Both the position numbers and the translations under genes were made by a program. From positions 1-12,972 of the forward strand of contig JAJYLM010000051.1 in NCBI GenBank assembly GCA_021787655.1: DNA of 12,972 nt, written 5' to 3'. Origin of the DNA: a bacterium. GTDB lineage: Bacteria; JAMCPX01. The stretch's first letter is position 1. Every line of letters begins with the position of its first letter. This document shows, piece after piece, positions 7,950-12,972 of this stretch. Under the pieces are notes generated by a model. The model saw only the letters and a list, made by a program, of their open reading frames with translations, made no database searches and was not told where the DNA came from.

Positions 7950-8452
7950 ATCTTGTATTTCCCGGACTCATTGCCGGTGAATTGTTTCAGCAGTTCGTCG
8001 TATTTCTTTTTTTTGTCGCTACTGTCCGTATCCGAAATACCGGTTGCCGATATGATTGATTCTATGGATTTGTCCAGAACCGTCTTGTCCACGTAGATAC
8101 CGGCTGACATGCGCAGTGCCAGCGCTATGGCATCGGACGGCCGTGAATCGATCTGCATCTCCTTGTCCAGAAACTTGAGATACAGCACGGCGTAGTAAGT
8201 ATTGTCTTTCAATTCGGTGATCTCCACCTTCACAACCTGGCCGTGAATCGCGTTTAAAATCTCCTTCATCAGGTCGTGGGTATTGGGCCGCGGCGCCTTG
8301 ATGCCTTCAAGTTCCATCATGATGGCGCTTGCCTCGGCAACGCCTATCCAGATGGGCAAGGTATATTTGCTCTCGCTGTCGCGCAGAACGACGATAGGCG
8401 TCGAGTTCACGGGATCGATCATAATACCGACAACCTTCATCTCGACAACCAC
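7946..8452 (-). CDS. Bifunctional nuclease (BFN/DUF151) family protein
   Basis: A 168-residue protein of the BFN/DUF151 family, some members of which have been reported to have DNase and RNase activity; the bacterial role is poorly defined. Family hallmarks are VVGIMIDPVNSTPIVVLRD near the N-terminus, LPIWIGVAEASAI at about 31-43, the conserved motif RPNTHDLM at about 55-62, and DSRPSDAIALAL at about 102-113, followed by an IYV strand. The last 30 residues are charged and Lys/Ser-rich, and look disordered. The start was set at GTG 8452-8450 because a strong GGGAGGAG ribosome binding site lies nine bases upstream, and it falls one base after the miaB stop. A longer frame back to 8524 would overlap miaB and has no such support. 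The miaB-BFN pairing is, to my knowledge, common in related bacteria, so this is probably part of the conserved core of the operon. Confidence 0.93.
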   Translation of the reverse strand: MVVEMKVVGIMIDPVNSTPIVVLRDSESKYTLPIWIGVAEASAIMMELEGIKAPRPNTHDLMKEILNAIHGQVVKVEITELKDNTYYAVLYLKFLDKEMQIDSRPSDAIALALRMSAGIYVDKTVLDKSIESIISATGISDTDSSDKKKKYDELLKQFTGNESGKYKM

Positions 8453-8453
8453 G

Positions 8454-9782
8454 TCAATTCTCCTCCCGGGTATGGGTCCCGTACAGGGCGTTGTCCGAAA
8501 AATCTTCGATGAGGACGTTTGCAAGCGTGCCGGAAGGAACCGTGCCGGAAAAGTTCACAATCCTGCCCTCCCGTGTCCTGCCCTGCTGCCTGCCCGGCTT
8601 CTTACTGTCACCTTCGACCAGCACCTGCTGGTGTGTACCGGTAAGGCTGCCGTAGATCTCCCGTGTTATCGCAAGCTGCACCTGCTGTAATTCCCCGAGC
8701 CTTGCGGCAATCACATCCGGCGGTACCTTGTCTGCGGAAGCTGAGGAACGGGCGAGCGGCCGGTCTGAATACTTGAAAGAAAATATATTGTCATACCGGA
8801 CATGCCTGATAAACTGAATCGTGTCACGGTGATCCTCATCTGTTTCCGAGGGAAACCCTGCAATGAAATCCGAGGTCAGTGCAATTCCCGGCACCAGCGC
8901 GCGAAGCTTATCGACGGTATCCAAATACCGGGCCGTCGTATATCCCCGTGCCATAAGTTTTAATATTCTGTCAGATCCGGACTGAACCGGAAGATGCAGG
9001 TGCGGGCACACTTTTCCGAAGTCCGTAAACGCATGCATCAGCCTGTCCGTGATGTCCCGGGGGTGCGAGGTGATAAACCGGATCCGCTCCAGCCCGCTGA
9101 CACTGTTGAGGGCTGCCAACAGATCGTAGAGTGTCATAGTCCTGCCTGCTGATGCGTCTGCGTATGAGTTCACATTCTGTCCGAGCAGAACAACTTCCCG
9201 TACACCTGAAGCAACCAGAGCCTGTACCTCGTCCATGATGCTGCGCGCACTCCTGCTGACCTCTCTGCCGCGAAGGTACGGTACCGTACAATAGGTGCAA
9301 AAATTATCACATCCCTCCATGATCGTCACAGACGCCTTGATGCCGTGCACGTCTTTGACCGGGTTTCTGAAACGGTCCTGTCCCTGTTCCGGCGCTACTG
9401 CAACGACCGCCTCTTCTGTCCGCGCACGTGCAAGGAGTTCGTCTATCCTATGAACCTGCGACGGTCCCACCACCACATTCAATCCCTGAAACCTGCCCAG
9501 CAGCCGTTCACCTTCCTGCTGGGCCACACAGCCGCTGAACACAACGAGCCTGTCCTGCCAGGTCCCCGGATTTTTTTTCTTCAGTCCTGTATACCTTCCG
9601 AGACTCGAGTATGCCTTTTGCTCGGCTTTGGCCCGCACACTGCAGGTGTTGACAATGACGACATCCGCTTCCTTCGGGTGTTGTGTCGGGGTATAGCCTT
9701 TCTCCGAAAGGATGGAGAGCATCCGCTCGGAATCGTGTTCATTCATCTGACAGCCGTATGTTTCGACGTAAACCTTTTTCAT
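8454..9782 (-). CDS. miaB: tRNA-2-methylthio-N6-dimethylallyladenosine synthase MiaB
   Basis: A radical-SAM methylthiotransferase that converts i6A37 to ms2i6A37 in tRNAs reading UNN codons. The 442-residue length is typical of MiaB. The N-terminal UPF0004 domain holds the auxiliary-cluster cysteines C11 (YGCQMN), C47 (NTCSVR) and C85 (SGCVAQ). The radical-SAM cluster motif CxxxCxxC is at C158, C162 and C165 (EGCDNFCTYC), followed by VPYLRGREVSR, GQNVNSY, TSHPRD and HLPVQSGSD, all MiaB-like. A TRAM domain ends the protein (GRTREGRIVNF). The usual YSxRPGT motif reads YSDRPLA here. The start was set at ATG 9782-9780 because it gives the canonical N-terminus MKKVYVETYGCQMN. Upstream in-frame starts (9833, and GTG 9875) have no ribosome binding site. 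This ATG also lacks one but lies immediately downstream of a strong promoter. It is the first gene of the minus-strand operon. Confidence 0.96.
   Translation of the reverse strand: MKKVYVETYGCQMNEHDSERMLSILSEKGYTPTQHPKEADVVIVNTCSVRAKAEQKAYSSLGRYTGLKKKNPGTWQDRLVVFSGCVAQQEGERLLGRFQGLNVVVGPSQVHRIDELLARARTEEAVVAVAPEQGQDRFRNPVKDVHGIKASVTIMEGCDNFCTYCTVPYLRGREVSRSARSIMDEVQALVASGVREVVLLGQNVNSYADASAGRTMTLYDLLAALNSVSGLERIRFITSHPRDITDRLMHAFTDFGKVCPHLHLPVQSGSDRILKLMARGYTTARYLDTVDKLRALVPGIALTSDFIAGFPSETDEDHRDTIQFIRHVRYDNIFSFKYSDRPLARSSASADKVPPDVIAARLGELQQVQLAITREIYGSLTGTHQQVLVEGDSKKPGRQQGRTREGRIVNFSGTVPSGTLANVLIEDFSDNALYGTHTREEN
8460..8467 (-). promoter_or_regulatory. Ribosome binding site of the BFN nuclease gene
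   Basis: GGGAGGAG on the minus strand, inside the last codons of miaB, with the GGAGG core nine bases before GTG 8452. It decides the short GTG start for the nuclease over longer overlapping frames. Confidence 0.8.
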
Positions 9783-9791
9783 ATTCTGAAA

Positions 9792-9820
9792 ATTGTAGTA
9801 GTGATACGCACTATTGTCAA
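9792..9820 (-). promoter_or_regulatory. Sigma-70-like promoter for the miaB operon
   Basis: On the minus strand, a perfect -35 TTGACA (9820-9815) is followed by a 17-base spacer and a -10 TACAAT (9797-9792), five of six consensus bases. The predicted first transcribed base is near 9785, only about three bases before the miaB ATG at 9782, so the mRNA would be essentially leaderless. This fits the absence of any ribosome binding site at that ATG. The call rests on sequence match alone. Confidence 0.65.
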
Positions 9821-9877
9821 ATGGAAATGCCATGGGCCGATAGCCGAAGGTCCGTACTTTTTCACAGCCGCGCACAG

Positions 9878-9905
9878 TGTATAATCACCCAACCCGGTGG
9901 GTCAA
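9878..9905 (-). promoter_or_regulatory. Possible second upstream promoter for miaB
   Basis: Minus-strand TTGACC (9905-9900), a 16-base spacer, then TATACA (9883-9878). The start would be near 9871 and give a leader of about 90 bases before the miaB ATG. The -10 matches only four of six consensus bases and the -35 overlaps the hairpin at 9897-9914, so this is clearly weaker than the proximal promoter. Confidence 0.25.
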
Positions 9906-10080
9906 AACACCCACACCCGCACGGTTGTTCATTGAAAAAACCTTCCATGAACCTTCCAACTATCGCGATTCGACTCAGAAAAAACTCCGGTCCACGGCAT
10001 CAGGTTCATATCCGGACGAGCGATAGAAGACTGTTCTTGAAGATCTGTTGATATCAGGCATCCTTATATGTTGACGGTTC

Positions 10081-10089
10081 TGGTATGAT
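10081..10089 (+). promoter_or_regulatory. Possible extended -10 promoter for the cytochrome gene
   Basis: TGGTATGAT is a TGn extended -10 followed by a five-of-six -10 hexamer. No good -35 sits at the right distance (TCCTTA at 10061-10066). Transcription would start near 10096, giving a leader of about 49 bases. A TTGCTT (10092-10097), 16-base spacer, TATCAT (10114-10119) pair is an alternative. A GAGGA ribosome binding site lies at 10133-10137, seven bases before the ATG. Confidence 0.35.
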
Positions 10090-10144
10090 TTTTGCTTTTT
10101 TTCTGCTATCTTTTATCATAACATTAAAATAAGAGGACAGAATC

Positions 10145-11593
10145 ATGACAGATGAAAAAGACAATAAAAAAGACGAAAAGAAACAAAAAGGCGTGAAACA
10201 TTTTATGCGCTCCCACAAGATCATCACGGCGATACTGGGACTTGCGTTCGTGTCGTTGCTGGTGTTCATCAGCTTCGTGGAATACAGTGAAAGCCCGACC
10301 TTCTGCAAGAGCTGCCACATCATGGTACCGTACTACAATGCGTGGAAAATATCGGCGCACAATTTCGTCCCGTGCGTCAAATGCCATTACCCGCCGACGA
10401 ACAGCCTCGAATCGACTGCATGGCACAAAATCCAGAATTTTTCCATGGTTGTACGGTATTTTACGAAGACGTACGATCCGAGGCCGTTTGCGGACATACC
10501 GGACGCAAGCTGCATGAGAATCGGATGTCACTCCACCCGGCTGCTGGTGGGCAGCGTCGTTACGCCCAAAGGCGTTTCTTTCAACCATATCCCCCACATG
10601 GAGCATATCAAGGACCTGAAACTCCGCTGCACGAGCTGTCATTCCCAGATCGTCGTCGGAAGGCATATCGAAGTTACCTATGAGACCTGTTTTCTCTGCC
10701 ACTTCTCAAAACTGGACAACGCTGCAAACAATAAAAACGTAAACAACTGCCTCCAGTGCCACCAGATACCGCGGCAGACATTCACGGTGAACGGGATAAC
10801 GTACAATCACCTGGATTTCCTGGAGCATAACCCCAATATCAAATGCGTGGACTGCCACCTCGATGTCGTCCAGGGTACGGGCGAGGTCCCGAAAGAGCGC
10901 TGTTATGCGTGCCATAATATACCGACGAGGATCGCGTACTACACGGATACAACGTTTATCCACGAGTGGCACGTGACCAAGCACAAGATCACCTGCACCC
11001 TGTGCCACCTCGAAATAAAACACGGTCTTGAAACATCCATTGAACCGCTCGAGTATGCAAGCAACTGCACGCTGTGCCACAGCAAGAACATGCATACTGC
11101 GCAGGAGGACATGTATATGGGGATCGGCGGCATCGGTGTCAAAGGCTCTGCAAGCCCCATGTTCAAAGCCAATGTGAAATGCATCGGCTGCCATAAGGTG
11201 GCAACACAGCACGGCGTCAATGTGAAGCTGTTCGGTCAATCCTACATAGGCGGTGTCGTCGGATGTACAACCTGCCACGGTAAGGGATACAAGGACATCT
11301 ACTCCATGTGGAAGGAAAACCTCAAATCCATGATCGCGGATGCTGAGACACAGTACATCCGGGCAAAGAAGGTCATGAATGAGGCCTCGTCGAAATCCAA
11401 TCCTGATTACCAGCAGGCCGTGAAGCTGTATCAGGCTGCGTCGTACAATCTGTTATTCGTCAAGGCTGCAAAGGGCATCCATAACGTGGACTATGCATCA
11501 AGCCTTCTCGACAATGCGTCGACGAATTTCAAGCAGGTTGTCAAACTGCTGACACAGAAACAGGCGCCGGCAGCGCAACCCGCAACAAAATAG
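10145..11593 (+). CDS. Membrane-anchored multihaem c-type cytochrome (NapC/NirT-like N-terminus, 12 haem motifs)
   Basis: A 482-residue extracytoplasmic electron carrier. A Lys-rich cytoplasmic N-terminus (1-25) precedes one membrane anchor (about 26-45). The NapC/NirT-like segment ESPTFCKSCHIMVPYYNAW follows, which suggests electron uptake from the quinol pool. Eleven CXXCH motifs have their first Cys at residues 54, 77, 162, 182, 202, 234, 253, 284, 308, 346 and 374, and a CX4CH motif (CMRIGCH) starts at 123. At least fifteen further His after the anchor could serve as distal ligands, so up to twelve bis-His haems are plausible. The C-terminal 100 residues are helical, contain a GIHNVDYASSLLDNA motif like those ending some multihaem reductases and nitrite-reductase-like cytochromes, and hold no haem motif. 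No reductase or partner gene is adjacent. The gene appears monocistronic, with a GAGGA ribosome binding site and its own terminator. The terminal electron acceptor is unknown. Confidence 0.92.
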   Translation: MTDEKDNKKDEKKQKGVKHFMRSHKIITAILGLAFVSLLVFISFVEYSESPTFCKSCHIMVPYYNAWKISAHNFVPCVKCHYPPTNSLESTAWHKIQNFSMVVRYFTKTYDPRPFADIPDASCMRIGCHSTRLLVGSVVTPKGVSFNHIPHMEHIKDLKLRCTSCHSQIVVGRHIEVTYETCFLCHFSKLDNAANNKNVNNCLQCHQIPRQTFTVNGITYNHLDFLEHNPNIKCVDCHLDVVQGTGEVPKERCYACHNIPTRIAYYTDTTFIHEWHVTKHKITCTLCHLEIKHGLETSIEPLEYASNCTLCHSKNMHTAQEDMYMGIGGIGVKGSASPMFKANVKCIGCHKVATQHGVNVKLFGQSYIGGVVGCTTCHGKGYKDIYSMWKENLKSMIADAETQYIRAKKVMNEASSKSNPDYQQAVKLYQAASYNLLFVKAAKGIHNVDYASSLLDNASTNFKQVVKLLTQKQAPAAQPATK

Positions 11594-11605
11594 AATGATC
11601 CTGTG

Positions 11606-11641
11606 AAGGTGTTCCGGGCATCCCCCGGAACACCTTTTTTT
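11606..11641 (+). terminator. Rho-independent terminator of the cytochrome gene
   Basis: A perfect 13-bp stem (AAGGTGTTCCGGG at 11606-11618 with CCCGGAACACCTT at 11624-11636) and a five-base loop, followed directly by a T run to 11641, 13 bases after the cytochrome stop. On the opposite strand no T run follows, so it should not efficiently terminate the converging efflux-pump gene. The 127 bases from 11642 to the pump stop hold only weak hairpins, for example CACCGG/CCGGTG at 11714-11736. Confidence 0.93.
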
Positions 11642-11768
11642 ATGTGCACCGGGTGATGTGCAGGCCGGCATGCTTCCATCAGGAGCAGCTGCAGGCACGT
11701 ACTTCAGAAATGACACCGGATGAGAAATTACCGGTGCAAGAACGGACAGATGCGGCAACGGCAGGAAT

Positions 11769-12972
11769 TCAGTGAACCAAAAGTGAACCTTTACTATCGA
11801 TCTTCCGGAACACGACAATCACGGCTATACAGAGAAGTGCAAGCACCCCGTAAAAATGGAAACAGTCAACGTATGAAAGCAGGGCTGATTGCTGGAGTAA
11901 TTCCTGATACATCAGCATTTGTGCACCTGGATACAGCCTCGTTATCTGCTGGTAAACGGGGTTAAAGGGCGTCAGATTCCCGACAAGAGCGGTCTGATGT
12001 ACCTGTGCCATGCGGGCAAGTATGGTCGTCGTAATGGCAATACCGAAACTGCCGCCGATGTTTCGAGCCAGGTTAAAGAGCCCGGATCCATTTCCCATAT
12101 CCTTAACAGCGAGCGTACCGAGGGCTGTTACCGACAATGGTATAAAAACAGCCGTCGTTCCTATGCCGACAACGAATAACGGGATGATCATGGAATTGAT
12201 GGCAATCTTCAAATCGATAGTGCCAAGCCGGAATCCCCCGAGACCAATCAAGACTAATCCCAGCAGCATAAAAATCCTGTTATCAACGTAACGACTCAGG
12301 CCTGCAACCAGCATGGTACCGAACAAAGCACCTGTTCCGAGGGGCAGCAGGATGATACCGCTTAAAAGGGGCGTATATCCCATCATCGTCTGATAAAAGA
12401 GTGGCATCAGCGCCATGGTCCCGTACAGAATACCGCCGATCATGAAGGCAAGGACCATCCCGCCGACAAGGTTCCTGTCTTTCAGAACCTTCAGCTCAAC
12501 AACCGGATGCTTCGTGCGCAGCTCCCGGATGAAAAATGCAAACAGTGCAACAACAACAAGAAGGGATGCCCACCGGATCCAGGATGCCTCGAACCAATCC
12601 ACCTGCTGGCCCTTGTCAAGAATAACCTGCAGCGCTCCCAGACCGACGGCCATGAATGCAAAGCCGTAATAATCGAGTCCTGCAGTGATCCGGCGGATAT
12701 AATGGGGATCTTCCACGAATACTTTTGTCATCAGGAATGCTGCCAGACCGACCGGTACATTGATAAAGAAAATCCACCGCCAGGAAAGATTGTCCGTAAT
12801 CCAGCCCCCCAGGATGGGGCCTACAATGGGTGATACGATTACCCCGATGCCGAACACCGCCATCGCTGCCGTACGTTTTTCCCTCGGAAAACTTTCCATC
12901 AGTATCGCCTGGGAGAACGGCTGAAGAGACCCCCCGCCGACGCCCTGCAATATCCGGAACAAAATCAGCTGT
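11769..12972 (-). CDS. DHA2-family MFS drug efflux transporter (EmrB/QacA type), 5' end outside window
   Basis: About 401 C-terminal residues of an inner-membrane proton-coupled exporter of the 14-TM DHA2 group. The frame is open to the right edge and reads LILFRILQGVGGGS, the conserved segment after the fourth helix, so roughly the first 100 of about 500 residues are missing; the TTG near 12962 is not the real start. The antiporter motif C region follows (GIGVIVSPIVGPILGGW), then LSWRWIFFINVPVG, both strong DHA2 signatures. Further hydrophobic helices continue to the C-terminus, with GNGSGLFNLARNIGGSFG in the later half as in EmrB. The protein ends with a short basic/Ser tail. Such pumps often pair with a membrane-fusion protein (EmrA) and a TolC-type channel, but neither is visible; they could lie beyond the right edge. 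It converges on the cytochrome gene. Substrate cannot be predicted. Confidence 0.93.
   Translation of the reverse strand, partial: QLILFRILQGVGGGSLQPFSQAILMESFPREKRTAAMAVFGIGVIVSPIVGPILGGWITDNLSWRWIFFINVPVGLAAFLMTKVFVEDPHYIRRITAGLDYYGFAFMAVGLGALQVILDKGQQVDWFEASWIRWASLLVVVALFAFFIRELRTKHPVVELKVLKDRNLVGGMVLAFMIGGILYGTMALMPLFYQTMMGYTPLLSGIILLPLGTGALFGTMLVAGLSRYVDNRIFMLLGLVLIGLGGFRLGTIDLKIAINSMIIPLFVVGIGTTAVFIPLSVTALGTLAVKDMGNGSGLFNLARNIGGSFGIAITTTILARMAQVHQTALVGNLTPFNPVYQQITRLYPGAQMLMYQELLQQSALLSYVDCFHFYGVLALLCIAVIVVFRKIDSKGSLLVH

Larger units (their letters stand above)
9783..10144. other. Divergent intergenic region between miaB and the cytochrome gene
   Basis: This 362-base stretch separates two divergent transcription units, and no convincing coding frame was found in it. 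On the miaB side it holds the TTGACA/TACAAT promoter and a second, weaker candidate. The middle has a 6-bp hairpin with a 6-base loop (9897-9914, GTGGGT/ACCCAC, no T-tract), a CCTTCCA direct repeat, and a GAAGA(T)CTGTT direct repeat (10026-10035 and 10039-10049) just before the small palindrome TGATATCA (10049-10056). The cytochrome side is AT-rich, with an extended -10 and a good ribosome binding site. The repeats could be regulator sites, but none matches a known box that I can name. Confidence 0.6.

Noticed and set aside
8453..8524. Longer N-terminus for the BFN nuclease
   Set aside because: It would overlap the end of miaB, is not family-like, and the strong GGGAGGAG site points to GTG 8452.
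9783..9875. N-terminal extension of MiaB to GTG 9875 or ATG 9833
   Set aside because: No ribosome binding site; the added residues do not resemble MiaB N-termini, and a strong promoter overlaps the extension.
9897..9914. Hairpin GTGGGT/ACCCAC as a terminator
   Set aside because: Only six base pairs and no following T run on either strand; it lies at the start of divergent units, not at an end.
11714..11736. Hairpin CACCGG/CCGGTG as terminator for the efflux pump gene
   Set aside because: Six base pairs with an 11-base loop and no T run on the minus strand, so support is too weak.

Overview
The window reads as a piece of bacterial chromosome, about half G+C by eye, from an anaerobic or respiratory Gram-negative lineage. 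Pointers to this are a membrane-anchored multihaem c-type cytochrome, a GTG-started BFN-family nuclease next to miaB, DUF4388 signalling proteins and a zinc-ribbon/TPR protein. This mix recalls Nitrospirota or deltaproteobacteria-like groups. No marker here fixes the taxon, so that placement is inference.

Region 1 (1-9782, all minus strand) is one tightly packed gene train, read right to left: miaB; a bifunctional-nuclease-family protein; a receiver-GAF-GGDEF-like protein; a receiver-DUF4388 protein with a degenerate GTPase-like tail; a PHP-family phosphoesterase; a very large zinc-ribbon/transmembrane/TPR protein; and the start of smc, which runs off the left edge. Neighbours are joined by 4-base stop/start overlaps or gaps of at most 14 bases, as expected for a translationally coupled operon. 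A near-consensus sigma-70 promoter lies just upstream of miaB, so close that its transcript would be almost leaderless.

Region 2 (9783-10144) is a divergent intergenic region holding candidate promoters for both sides. Region 3 (10145-11641, plus strand) is a single gene for a NapC/NirT-like membrane-anchored cytochrome with eleven CXXCH motifs and one CX4CH motif, closed by a strong Rho-independent terminator. Region 4 (11769-12972, minus strand) is the C-terminal four-fifths of a DHA2/EmrB-type drug efflux transporter, cut by the right edge.

The most interesting part is the signalling cassette inside the housekeeping operon. Two adjacent receiver proteins have both lost the phospho-accepting aspartate (Glu in one, Gly in the other). 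The GGDEF domain has lost its active site but keeps an RxxD motif at the c-di-GMP inhibitory-site position. The DUF4388 protein ends in what looks like a nucleotide-binding-dead GTPase fold. Together they look like a phosphorylation-independent sensing or scaffolding module, placed next to a membrane protein with a cytoplasmic zinc ribbon and extracytoplasmic TPRs, and next to smc. That functional link is a hypothesis.
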